Shown here piece after piece: positions 47,258-58,071 of a DNA stretch of 64,000 nt. The notes below the pieces were generated by a model. The model was not told where the DNA came from. It was given only the letters and a program-made list of their open reading frames with translations, and did not search any database. Both the position numbers and the translations under genes were made by a program. The stretch's first letter is position 1, and the number at the start of each line of letters is the position of its first letter. The DNA is from Ectocarpus siliculosus (Eukaryota; Sar; Phaeophyceae; Ectocarpales; Ectocarpaceae): positions 62,001-126,000 of the forward strand of contig FN648578.1 of NCBI GenBank assembly GCA_000310025.1, in the 5' to 3' direction.

Positions 47258-47329
47258 GAGCTGGAGGCCTCATCCCAAAAATCCAATACATACATTAAAT
47301 GATCCTAGGCCAAGAGCAAAATACAACAG
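47258..47329 (+). repeat. B2 repeat of the YR retroelement
   Basis: 72-bp terminal copy of B. Just before it CCGGCCTC pairs with GAGGCC inside B as a short palindrome. The sequence after it, AAAATAAAAG, starts with the same AAAAT found at the A1 start and the B1/A2 junction. Confidence 0.88.
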
Positions 47330-47341
47330 AAAATAAAAGTG

Positions 47342-48240
47342 AAGTATCGGACCTCATGGTGTACCATGGGCGACCATGGCGCACCACGGTTAAAAAAATA
47401 CAGAAAGACAAATAAAAAGAAAACAAATTTTTTGTTAAACAACCTCACGGGGTACCACGAACGCCCATGAGTCTACCAAACCTTCCATTGTGCACCACGA
47501 GGACCCATGGTCCCTCACGGCGGATCATAACATATTGGAAAATAATCTTGAATAAACAAAATATATTTAAGCCAAATATCCTTGAGTAAAATGGCCATGG
47601 TGCCCCATGAGATTTCTCATGAGATTCTCATGAGATCCATGGAAAATGTGTGTCAAGGGGCCTCATGGTGCGCCGTGGTGAACCATGGTGTTTCATGGTG
47701 GGTCATGGTGGGTCATGAGATCCACAACAACTAAAATTGAGATATTTTAGCGTCCCCATGGGCGCCCATGAGAATGTAATGGTGTCTCATGTCCTCCCAT
47801 GGCATCCCCTGGAGTATTATGAGACAGCCATCTCATGGTATCCCATGGCACCCCATGGTGTGTGATGGGGTAAGTCTCATTGAATGTCATGATACCCCAT
47901 GGGGTCCCATGTGGGGTAAGTCTCATGTTATATCACGAGACCCCATGGTGTCCCATGGGGCACCACGAGACACCACATTGATTGTTGATTATCATGGGCG
48001 CCCATGAGATAACGGCATGTTGGCGATAATTTATTTTTGTTATCTCACGAGAGCCCATGGTGTCCCATGGGGCACCACGAGACGCCACATTGTTGATTAT
48101 CATGGGCGCCCATGAGATAACGGCATGGTGGCGATAAGTTTTTGACGGCATCTCATGGGCCCCATGGGGCACGACGAGATACCATGGGCTGTTATGGGCC
48201 ACGCCGTGACGCCCATGGTCCACCATGATCACAAAAGAAT
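47342..48240. repeat. CAYG decamer array, right part
   Basis: Long runs with CATG or CACG at exactly 10-bp steps, for example CATGGTGTAC, CATGGGCGAC, CATGGCGCAC, CACGG near 47355, and CGTGGTGAAC, CATGGTGTTT, CATGGTGGGT, CATGGTGGGT near 47677. The runs are separated by AT-rich spacers. A 105-bp direct duplication with CACGAGA(C/G)CCCATGGTGTCC lies at about 47935 and 48046. The first four bases are fixed and the other six vary. Confidence 0.9.
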
Positions 48241-48502
48241 CGTCTTATTGGTGCACCATGGTTGTTAGGATGTGGTAAGATAAGCGCGTGTGGACGGCGA
48301 CGTCTTAAGACAAGTTTCAGAATAAAATATATGAGCACTGCCTGTAAATCTGTAAATGTGTCTATCGCACTTAATTTTCTCCGAGTCTAAGACCATTTCC
48401 TACACACCTGATTTCCGGGATCGCATTATTCCGGCTGGAAAAAAGTCCGGCCGTTGTTACCGTGACCCGAATTTCCGAGGCGGACTCTTGGGGGGTGTAC
48501 AA

Positions 48503-49342
48503 CAACCTTGACCACATTTTCATCGAGTGCGACCGGAGTTCTTGACGTGCCGCTCCCGTAAAGCGCTCCCATCAACCCTTCGATGAAGGACTTTCTATTC
48601 TGCACGCTGGCTGTTGATGGTCGCTCGACACGCGTCCCTGAAAAAGAACGTATCGCATGACACCAAGCATGGAGAGGCCGCAACAGGCCAAACCGCCACG
48701 TGACAGGAAAAAGAGCCGCTTTTTGTCAGGGAGGGGAGGACACCGCAACCGATTCCTCGCTCCCTAGGCCACCGATCAAAGCCAGACTGGTCCGGGCGTG
48801 CTCTCTGTTCCTTGGTCTCTCCCGGAGTAGATTGTATCGGTCGCTCATTCATCCAATCATTCGAAATCGTCGTCTGCGTGTGCACAAGCTGTCTGTAGAA
48901 TTTTGTTTCCAGGCGGCAAGCAGTCTATTCTCAATTTTTCACAGTTCGCAAAAGCAACGGGCACCACGCGCATGCTTATCCCCGTCGATGGAGAGTACAC
49001 GCTGCCCACAAAATATACTCCGGGAGAGACCAAGGAACAGAGAGCACGCCCGGACCGGTCCGGTTTCGATCGGTGGCCTAGGGAGCGAGGAATCGGTTGC
49101 GGTGTCCTCCCCTCCCTGACAAAAAGCGGCTCTTTTTCCTGTCACGTGGCGGTTTGGCCTGTTGCGGCCTCTCCATGCTTGGTGTCATGCGATACGTTCT
49201 TTTTTAGGGACGCGTGCCGAGCGACCATCAACAGCCAGCGTGCAGAATAGAAAGTCCTTCAGCGAAGGGTTGATGGGAGCGCTATACGGGAGCGGCACGT
49301 CAAGAACTCCGTATGCACTCGATGAAAATGTGGTCAGGGTTG
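48503..49342. repeat. Foldback: inverted repeat with 327-bp arms and 186-bp loop
   Basis: Arms 48503-48830 and 49017-49342 are reverse complements with few mismatches. The outer ends are CAACCTTGACCACATTTTCA and its complement, the inner ends CTCCCGGAGTA and TACTCCGGGAG. No target duplication was found. The arms hold part of a spliced gene (next entry), so this is an inverted duplication of genic DNA rather than a simple terminal-repeat transposon. A transcript would form a long hairpin. Confidence 0.88.
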
Positions 49343-49428
49343 AAAAATGCCGAAATTGGAAAGTGCTGTTTCTCACGAAAGGAAGTCAGGTGTACGGAAT
49401 CAGCAGCCTACCACAAGAACAAGACTAA
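48903..49428 (+). pseudogene. Host gene fragment inside the foldback, unknown function
   Basis: On the plus strand an acceptor-like TTTTGTTTCCAG at about 48903-48914 precedes GKQSILNFSQFAKATGTTRM, VDGEYTLPTKYTPGETK. A second acceptor, TTCTTTTTTAG at about 49198-49208, precedes RPSTASVQNRKSFSEGLMGA and TSRTPYALDENVVRV, ending at a stop at 49428. The part from TPGETK to LDENVV is repeated on the minus strand in the left arm (48503-48830). I do not recognise the protein family. Confidence 0.35.
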
Positions 49429-51160
49429 TTGACAGATAAATCAGACTTCGGTTTAAAGAACGGACATCGGTCGAAGAACGGTCCGGAGCCGTCACCGCAT
49501 TTCAATTCCGAGAAAACAACGGAAAGACAAGCAAGCAACACCGATGGCATTGTCTGGGAACACCTCACGTACAAGCGCCCGAAAAACCTCCAACTCTCCG
49601 TCGCTCCTGGCGCAGGGAAGCCGTAAGCCCCTACATTGGCGGTTGCATTCTGCTGGTACCTGACAGGCAGAGACGTTGCCGTATCTTTAGGGTGTGTACC
49701 GGCACGGTGCCCCCATAGGACCAAACCGAAATCCTTTCGTCGTCGGAGAGAGACCGAGCCCTTTTGGTGACACACACCCACACTAGCCGGAATGCTTGTG
49801 ACATCCTACCTGGTGTAGACGTTGGAGGCTATCCCTCGCCTCCTCACACATGCCCGAAACCACTCACATACATATGCAGCACGTTGTTAGTGGATAGACG
49901 GACAGGCAGCAGCAGTAGGGATGGAAGAGAACAGGAAGAATTGATATAAAGGCGCGACAGATGTAGTGGTCAAAGAATAAGACACAAAAAATCTGCACGA
50001 AGGCGAGGTGGGTACTCTAGGGTCCATAGGGTGGTGGGTGACGTACAGCAGTACTGCTGTACTGCTGTACATGTGAACGCCCCCAGCAGCAACACGCACC
50101 CGCCCGTGTAACTTGTGTCCCTGCCGGTACCCTCTCTCTAGATATATATGTGTATGGCGGTGTACATATCCAGCTTGTTATTCCCGTCTGCCCGGAGGTT
50201 CTTGCTGCTGCTGCTCTCTCAACAACGGCGAGCACACGCCGACAAGCGTGACCTTGAAGCGCAGGCAGTAGCTGACCTCCCACAGGGGGAGTCGAGAGCT
50301 CCCCAAACGTGCAGTGGTAAAACCGTTGCGAGGAGAGTAGTGTACACAAGAAATTTGCACAGGGAGGATCCTCTCCCCATACCTCTCCACTCTCGAGAGC
50401 GTGAACATGTTTGTGTGTTTTTTCATCAGTATAAGAGCACGTGACCGCAGACTCGTACACCACACCGCTCCAAAGATAGAGGCATGCGATGCATACATTG
50501 AAACAGGCGGCACCCTCCGCAAGGGTTATGGAACATCACCTAGATGCACCTCCTCGATCAACCACCACGGACAGGTTAGAAAAGTCATGGCCAGGTGACG
50601 GGAGTCTGTGCGTAACCGCGATCATCGACAAACGGAAACCGCGATGTCTACCGCTACAGCTCATGCTGTTGGAGGAGTGGGGAGATGACACAAGCGCTTC
50701 GACGCGAAAGCCAGGTATGGTGTTTATCTCCCACAGCTGCAATTGCAATTCATTCTGCAACGTGGGTCTGCTTAACGTGTACTATGCTGTAGCAAGACAC
50801 GAACACTGAATCTGCAAGCGATAACAAGCGTAAGCGGTGGCACCGGCAGAGTTCGAAGTATTTTAGATGCTCTACCAACCAAGCTCTCCCGCGACATCGC
50901 TCCTCCGACGCAATGGAACTCTCTGCTTTTTATTTGGGGGGGGGGGAGGGGGGCGACTCGAGCGGGAAGAGCGAGGTGCACGAGAACAACTCAACTTATG
51001 CCTTCACTAGTTAAATGATAGGACCGGCAGTAGTAGCGTTGGAGTGTTGTATGAGCCCACCCGCACCTCCTTTCACCATAACCGTATGTATCCTCGTGTA
51101 CACGGGGAAGGGAACATAAACGGCGTGAGGGTGCTTCGCGGGGCTTCCGCCCTCGCTGTT
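49429..51160. other. No supported gene
   Basis: Short overlapping frames only. A palindromic run GTACAGCAGTACTGCTGTAC lies at about 50043-50062. A G-run occurs near 50935-50953 and a C-run at 51163-51180. Confidence 0.45.
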
Positions 51161-51683
51161 GCCCCCCCCCCCCCCCCCCGGAAGAAAAGCGTGGAAGAAA
51201 ACTTTTGCAATCATTTTTGAAGGGAATTTTGGAGTTTTTTCCGAAAAAATAAACCTAAAAAATTTGAAAAGTTCCTCCCCCCCCCCATCACATTTTCAAA
51301 AACTACCTATGTAAGAAATTATGTAAGAAGGAAGGACTGGAACTGAATTTCTGAAAGGCCCCCTGGGGAAAAGGGGGGGGGGGGGAAAAAATTTAAACAC
51401 AAAATTTCAGCCCAAAATTTAAGCACAACAATGGATGAAAACCCTGTTTCGAAAAAAGGGAACCCAAAGGATGGGTTTTAATAAGGGTCCGGGTTCAATG
51501 TCATGGGGGGGTTCCTTTTGGGGGCAACACAAAAAACAAAAAAAGGGAAACAATTTAAACTGCTGCTGCTGTAAACTAAAATTTGGGCTTCCAACTTTGC
51601 ACAAAAAAGGAACCCCCCCCCAAAATTAAAAAACAAAAAACAAACACCCTGGCCTAAGGCAAAAGGGGGGTAAATAACCCAAT
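51161..51683. other. Low-quality contig end, duplicate of the far side of the gap
   Basis: Homopolymer-laden sequence that aligns collinearly with 51784-52290, for example CCAAAGGATGGGTTTTAATA against CCAAAGGCATGGGTTGTAGT and AACTGCTGCTGCTGTAAACT against ACGTGCTGCTGCTGTAATCT. The differences are almost all bases changed to a neighbouring base or lengthened runs, as in the unreliable end of a read. It should not be annotated as separate genomic sequence. Confidence 0.85.
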
Positions 51684-51783
51684 NNNNNNNNNNNNNNNNN
51701 NNNNNNNNNNNNNNNNNNNNNNNNNNNNNNNNNNNNNNNNNNNNNNNNNNNNNNNNNNNNNNNNNNNNNNNNNNNNNNNNNNN
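51684..51783. other. Assembly gap (100 N)
   Basis: Exactly 100 undetermined bases, a conventional gap of unknown size. Frames spanning it are meaningless. Confidence 1.
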
Positions 51784-53048
51784 CCCCCCCCCCCCCGGGA
51801 TGATATGCGTGTATGATACGTTTGCATATCATTTTGGAGGGCAATTCTGGAGTTGTTCCGGAAGAACTAATCGTAGAGATTTGGAGATGTCCGTCCTCCC
51901 ACCAATCACATGTCGAAAACGTACGTATGTAGGACATCATGTAGGACGGAGGTACTGTAGCTGATTGTCTGACGGTCACGCTGGCGAGAGGGTGTGGCGG
52001 GCGACAGACTTACAGCACAGACTTACAGCACAGACTTACAGCACAGCAGTGCATGAGACCGCTGTTCGGACAAAGGGCAGCCAAAGGCATGGGTTGTAGT
52101 AGGCGTCGGGTTCGACTGTCATGGGCGGTTGCCTTCTGGCGGCAGCACAACAAGCAAACAAGGCGACACAGTTGAACGTGCTGCTGCTGTAATCTACAGT
52201 TTGGTCTTCGAGCTTGCCACACAGATGGAGCCCCTCCTCAAACTGAGACAGCAAGACGCACACACACTGCCGTAGGCCAAAGGGCGGCTAAGTACCCACA
52301 TACGAGGCGTCGGGGGCTGTTTTTGTAGCCCGTTGCCGTTGCTATTAGCTTAAGCGAGGGGGGCACGTGTTGCACATTATCACAACACCAGGGAAGCAGC
52401 TGGTTAATCAAAGATGGATGATAGGTTCGTCCACACCGAACAAAACTTGAACTCGTCCCCGGGCTGCCCAGCAGCAGTCAGTCCTGCGTCCACGGGAGAC
52501 TGCTGTGGACGGGTGATGTGTGAGCCCATGCAGTGGCAGTGGTGGCCTCTGTCTGAGGTTCCTTCCATAGTAATCTAAGTCTCCTCAACTCTCTCTCTAC
52601 CCCGCTTATTTTTAGCCCTTCGCGGGAATTATGTTGAAAGTATTGTTTGGAAGCGGCGAGACCCTTCCATGTTACAGGATCATATGGATGTTTACGATCA
52701 TTCGAGGCAGCGTAATATCGCTGTGTGCCTCACCCCAGGGAGGTTAGACATGCCTAGCGCTACGAAGAGACCCACACACTCTGTCGGTCCGCTTGCGTTT
52801 GAGGATGTAAATGTATGGGGTGTAATTTTATCGACGGCGTTCGAGGTTCGAGAGTGTATACGGAGCGCAACATGACCGACGGCGTTCGAGGGGCTATTTC
52901 GCACCATGAATGAAAACCGTACACGTGTGACTGGGTGTCAGCGTTTCTGTAAGCTCGCTGTGTTATGAGGGTTTGTCCTGTGTACTCCTGTGTAGTCCCA
53001 CACGATCGCCCTGCTTCGGGTTGATGTTTTTTACCATGCGGCCGCTCT
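51784..53048. other. No supported gene
   Basis: Contains a three-fold ACAGACTTACAGC repeat at about 52006-52043 and GCTGCTGCTG at 52179. A GACGGCGTTCGAGG duplication occurs near 52835 and 52878. No gene or mobile element recognised. Confidence 0.45.
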
Positions 53049-54590
53049 TTGCCCTTCGTCTATTCTAATCATTCTGCCACAATGTCTTTCGGCCAGCTCC
53101 ATGGCCAGGGCTGGCGTCGCTTTGGCCGCCGCTTCGAATTGGGGTTGGGAGATACACGTGGAAAGAGGCGACGCGAAACCTTCGAGCCCGCGTCTGCGGG
53201 AAGCGTCTGGGCGAGGTGCGAGATGTTGTAGGTACCCCCGGATTGAAGACCGTTTCCCACGTCAAGGAAGGCTGGATCACGCTTGTTGCAGGAGTACACT
53301 AGTCTCGTATTTTGGGGTTGCAGAATTAGGCGATGCATTGACTGGCAATCTCTGCACGGGGGCTTGAAGGGCGGAAGCAAGGACGACCCGTGCTCCGCGT
53401 GCGAGGTTGAAGTAGGGGCGCATCGGAAAAATAGTGGCTTAAGCAGTGGTGTGGCAGAAGGGTTAGTGATTGACTTTGGTAGCGCCCTCGTGCTTGTTAT
53501 CGTCGGAACGGGTTCGGTCGTAAGCGGCGGCATTCTGTTGAAGGTCGACAGGGAGCGATAAAGACAAATTAAAGGCACGTTGTTCGTGTTAGGGTGAGGG
53601 CTAGTATTGATGACGTAACTGGAGGTCGTATCAGGAAAGTAGGGATCTGAAAAATTGCCGGTGGTTTTTTGCGAACAGCATCCGTAGGTCCACACTTCGT
53701 GCAGGTTTAGGCGCGTGCTCGTTTTCCACTCCTCCCGTACTTCGTTGTACGCCCCCCCCAATCTTCTTCCGTGGGAACATTTCCTCCCCAAGTACGATGA
53801 AGGTCCATGTTTTTGTTCTTGTTTTGAGGTTATGGATGGGAATTGATGGTTCAAACCTTGGCGTTTGAGATTGCGAAGAACACATGCATCATTAAGCGAT
53901 GCGTTGACGAATGCTGGCCGCAGAAGGATGCTGAACGATGAATTCCCTAAATAGCGTTCGCCGTGGAGAAGCCGGACGCCGTCCGTCCATATGCGTGGTG
54001 CTTTTTCCGCTTCGACCCTTTTTCAACGCGGCACCTTGATGTTGCCGAAGAAGCATGTGTCTGCCGTCTACCATTCAATGTATTCCCGGTCTACCTTCCA
54101 CGACGGTGAGGGAAAGGCTGCCCCCCTAGACTATAGTCTTTGAGATATACTCAAGCAAAGAAATCAAACCCCTCCGTAGCAGGTGAAGATACGCTTGCTA
54201 TGCGTTCGACTCAGCTCGCACACCGGTTCCGGCATGTATTACCTGGTGTGCGAAGAAGTAGGGGCGTACAAACCAACCCCATTACCCAAAGTGAGACTAT
54301 TTACAAGACGTACATGTTTCGCCCATGGCTGGTGTCAGGCTTGATGTGGATGTACAACATAAAACCCTGGCTGATTCCATGTCTGTTTCACCTTCTGCAT
54401 GTGGTCCTCCTGCTGTTGCTGGTGTTTGCCCGGCTGCGGCGACGCAGGGACCGCAGGCCTGGCGTTCGAATGCGTGGCTTACTTATGGGTAGGAGATCCT
54501 TACCGCACACTATATCAAGTAAGTGGAGGAGAAGCAGTTGTAACCGAAGAGGTGCGAAGTGTTGACAGTGCTCAAACGACAGTGCTCGGC
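53049..54590 (+). CDS. Possible multi-exon host gene, unknown function
   Basis: Exon-like pieces on the plus strand. From an ATG at 53082 comes a basic N-terminus (MSFGQLHGQGWRRFGRRFEL), with a possible GTAGGT donor near 53228. At about 53400-53561, SGVAEGLVIDFGSALVLVIV and GTGSVVSGGILLKV form one hydrophobic segment before a stop. At 54450-54520, GLAFECVAYLWVGDPYRTLY lies between acceptor GGCGACGCAG and a strong donor GTAAGT. A connected model could not be built. The minus-strand frame at 53069-53854 is an alternative I consider less likely. Confidence 0.18.
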
Positions 54591-55463
54591 TAGACGAGGG
54601 TTGGGTTGACTGTCTTATTTGGTTGACGTGTTCGCCGCAGTCGAGCGGTACGGATGCTGCTAGTGTTTCGCCGGTATTTTATAGCCTTGGCTAGATGTTT
54701 ATTTAGCCGTTGGGCATGGCAAGTTACGCTTAGGGCCCATGTTGCAGAGAGGCCCCCCCCTGACCTAACTGAAGTCACTATTGGACACCCAGGTGCCGTT
54801 CTCGTAGTTCTACCGGGTGTTTGAGCAAACTTACTCGCCCAACACACCGACCCGACCTACGGCGAGTGACTGAAAAGATGCTGATGCTGATGACGATGTC
54901 GTTCCCGTCAGGTGAAACAACCCTTTTGCGTGGACGCCAGGAATCTCACGTGGATCAGAGGAATCGGTTCAGAAGACGGTGAGCCCTCTTCTCCATTCCC
55001 TGTACCGCTTTGCCGTGTTGATGGGTTACTCTTGAAAATTCACGTCATTTAGTTATCCGAGCGAAGCGATATTTCCAATATTGCCAGAGGAGACAGTGCA
55101 AGATATGCTCCTTCCAGAAGAAAGAGTTTGTACAGTCCGTTCGCCTAATCTGGCTTGTAGAGAACTGACTTGATTTTACCCTGCAGGGGTCAGCAGATGC
55201 ACCTTTTGTTTTTCCTTAGGACACAGCGGATTGCAGCAGATAACACACGCCCGTTGTCAGCACACGCACAGCAGACAGCGTACGCATCACACGCGACACA
55301 CACGCACAGCGGGCGACAGCATCTGTTTTGGATGCCGCTGGATTCTCTGTGGTTTCATGAGGCTATGTATTGCTGTCGCGCATGTATTTTTTTGACCGCC
55401 GAGCTCAACTGCCAGGTATGTGAGCACAGCAGCACATTAGTTCTCGAAACCCAGGACGCCGAT
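54591..55463. other. No supported gene
   Basis: Short frames on both strands; a CA-rich stretch near 55250-55310. Nothing recognised. Confidence 0.4.
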
Positions 55464-55754
55464 CGCCATCGCACCGCTTCGAGCTTGTCCTCCATTGTGG
55501 TGTCATACAGCGTAGCAGTTGTGTTACGCATGGGTGCTGCGTGTGGGAAGACCTCAGTGGCGGCGTGGAATCCGACATTTTATTTTTTGGCCCGGGCACG
55601 AGGGCCGCATCGGTCGCATCGGCAGGCGAAAAAGCCAAACCGGATTTCACATCGCCACGATGCTCTCGCCACACACAGCACCCATGCCTCACACAACTGT
55701 CACGCTACATGACACCACAATGGAGCACACGCTCGAAGTGGTGCGATGGTGACG
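55464..55754. repeat. Imperfect hairpin, arms about 115 bp
   Basis: 55464-55580 and 55638-55754 are inverted copies at roughly 80-85 percent identity. CTCCATTGTGGTGTCATACA in the left arm pairs with TGACACCACAATGGAG in the right, and GCATGGGTGCTGCGTGTGG with CCACACACAGCACCCATGC. The loop of about 55 bp contains GGCCCGGGCACGAGGGCC. The same peptide-like frame is therefore read on both strands. The size and mismatch level resemble a plant-type microRNA precursor or an old inverted duplication. Confidence 0.75.
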
Positions 55755-56600
55755 TTTGGTGCGCTAGGCGACGAGTCCTGCCTGACTGGTGTCCTGCTGT
55801 TTCGCTGGCAGTTGGAAAAACAGCGAACAGAAGAGGAGGGAACAGTGGGTTCAGCACTACTACTAAAGTATGCGGGGGGAATGTACCACGACGAAAGCGG
55901 GATGTGGACGGGGGAGGGGGTTGGGAGGGTAACCTGTATGTCAAAGTGAACGTAACCACAGCTCTCACACCAGCACAGCAGGTAGGTGAAGTAGTATCAA
56001 GTGTGTGGTGTTGCACCCTGTTTCCGCCCGTTGACTCACACATGTGAAAACAGCACAAGCATTAGAAAAAAGCAAACGGCCACCCGAGTCCAGGTCTGTG
56101 CTGTGTTTTTGAGTATTAACACACCAACAACTTGTAGGTACTACCCGGGACCCCCTCTTTCGTTGTTCGATTTGTAATTGTTTGCATGAGTCGACCCCAT
56201 CATGCCCTTAGCCGACCTTGACATTCATTGCATAAACCTCGACCTGTAGTGCAACCCGCGAGGTGCCTCGAGATAGCAGTCATTTCATTTCTCCAATATT
56301 TTAATAGCTGTGATATGCCGTGACGTTGGATCAAGCTGTGCCACAAACTAAATGAGTACATTTTTCTGTATTGCTCCCTACAGTAGCCATATCTGCGTAC
56401 TCTCGGGAGGCAACCTGTGCTTATTATATACTACCTGTCAGACCCCCGTAAATTTTACCGAATTGCCTGGCCGTCACCCTCTTGTGATAAAATAGAGATG
56501 AAAAGCACATGCCATTTTTCTTGTCGGCACTACTACATGCATTGATGAATTTACGCATGTATGTTCAATTAATGGTCATGTGGTCGGCCAAGGGTCGGCC
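55755..56600. other. No supported gene
   Basis: Plus-strand frames near 55746-56047 have protein-like patches but no start, domain or splice support. 56050-56600 is AT-richer and without a frame of note. Confidence 0.4.
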
Positions 56601-57140
56601 TCAAACAATCTTCATCACGTTCTCGTTCCGTACGCCGTAAAATATCTCCAAACAACCCCGAAAGCGATAATATTTCCACCTCCAACACGTACAAAAAACG
56701 CGGCTAACTCCGAACGTACGTATCGTCAGAGAGGGTATTTGGCGATTTGACCAACTTTTCAAATCTTGTTTCGACACCTTCCGCAGGTGCTCCACTCCAT
56801 ATGTTTTTTTTTCCATGATGATGTTTGTCCTTGGGAAAACGACACAACAGGGTATACCCTGGTCGAAAAGCGACACACCTGGGTACACAGTCATTAACAG
56901 CAGTAAATGCACTCATATCATTGGTCAGCGCCCAATTTCACCCCGGTGGCGCAGGGTATACCCTACCGTGACTACTTTTCTCAGCAACTGTACCTTGTTT
57001 TCGGAGATGTACCCTGACCAGACGGGAAATGAGACCCTTTCATCAATCATTTCCCCCGCAGGAATCTTCCCAACTCCTTTTCCCCTCCACCCATGGGATA
57101 CCAAACGGCGAATCTTCCCGCCGAATAACAACCATGGCAA
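56601..57140 (-). CDS. Possible host gene fragment, unknown function
   Basis: Minus-strand stretches look weakly coding. At about 57090-56930: AGEMIDERVSFPVWSGYISE and VQLLRKVVTVGYTLRHRGEI. At about 56840-56704: GAPAEGVETRFEKLVKSPNT with a GTACGT donor just after. Two overlapping minus frames compete in the second part. Repeated GGGTATACCCT/GGGTACAC motifs lie between them. No family recognised. Confidence 0.15.
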
Positions 57141-57214
57141 CGGGGCAGGAATCAGTTTCGGCCCTGCGAAACAATACCAACCATCACCTCTTCCGCTCTA
57201 AATCAACAATGGCC

Positions 57215-57359
57215 GGGCAACACCCCAGCGCAGTTGTTCCGTTTGGAAACATGCACACATGCGTATAATACCCCGTGGACTACTGCTTGCTGCAGTCTAT
57301 GTGCGAGATGCACGGGTCACGCTATGAAAGCAAGACCGATCGAGCATGGTTGACATGCA

Positions 57360-57404
<45 letters not shown>

Positions 57405-58050
57405 CTTCACATTAAAAACCGTTCCGATCTCTCTCTACCCAGAACCTTCCTATGTCCGTACTGATCCAACACTCGACGCGGTCGATTCCCGTGGTCACAG
57501 GTTAACTTACCCTAAAAAGGTACACTCAAATAAACTTGTGTGGCGCTGTGCTGGCGGCTAGCTCGCGCCCGCAGAGAGGGTGGAGGGGAGAGGCAGGACC
57601 AGCACGCACAGACATACATGCCCTTGACATATCAATCACGCACACACGAGTCTTATCCTTACTATAGCAGACACCGCTGTGTCGTCCAACTCAATCACCC
57701 TCCCTGTCGGTAGAAAGAAGAAAGGGTGCTCGCGTTGTATTTCATCGTCTCATCCCGCCTTTGCCTGACGTCTTATTACTACATTGATTGATTGGCCGGT
57801 TTGGTTGGCTGGTAAGCGTGACCGCCGCTGCTACAGCAGTAGTTAGTTCAAGCAAGAAACACATCGCAATTGAAACACAACAGACAACACACGCACACAT
57901 GCATATGCATGTCAACCATGCTGGATCGGTCTTGCTTTCATAGCGTGACCCGTGCATCTCGCACATAGACTGCAGCAAGCAGCAGTCCACGGGGTATTGT
58001 ACGCACGTGTGCATGTTTCCATACGGAACAACTGCGCTGGGGTGTTGCCC
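57215..58050. repeat. Foldback with 148-bp arms and TTG microsatellite
   Basis: Arms 57215-57362 and 57902-58050 are near-perfect inverted copies. Outer ends are GGGCAACACCCCAGCGCAGT and its complement; inner ends are GGTTGACATGCAT and ATGCATGTCAACC. The 540-bp centre starts with about 43 bp of TTG repeats (57361-57403). No target duplication was seen. Its right end lies 22 bp from the YR-only element. Confidence 0.85.
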
Positions 58051-58071
58051 AAAGACTATGACTATAATAAC

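Larger units (their letters stand above)
36530..47329 (+). mobile_element. Ngaro/PAT-like YR retroelement with split direct repeats
   Basis: Order: A1 (36530-36680), gag-like part, satellite array, second gag-like part with a zinc knuckle, RT-RNase H (43132-45375), tyrosine recombinase (45372-46910), B1 (46921-46992), A2 (46993-47147), B2 (47258-47329). The A1...B1A2...B2 arrangement is the split direct repeat known from PAT and Ngaro elements of the DIRS order, which integrate as circles with a YR rather than a DDE integrase. There is no target duplication, as expected. It looks largely whole: RT-RNase H and YR frames are open, and the gag part is interrupted once by the array. A and B copies are close to identical by eye, so it is fairly young. 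The motif AAAAT sits at all three junctions. Confidence 0.88.

Noticed and set aside
51626-51979. Minus-strand frame spanning the gap
   Set aside because: Contains the 100-N gap and the corrupted contig end.
53069-53854. 261-codon minus-strand frame
   Set aside because: Long but without motif. Pro/Ser/Thr-rich composition and no start context; plus-strand exon-like pieces in the same place fit splice sites better, though neither is proved.
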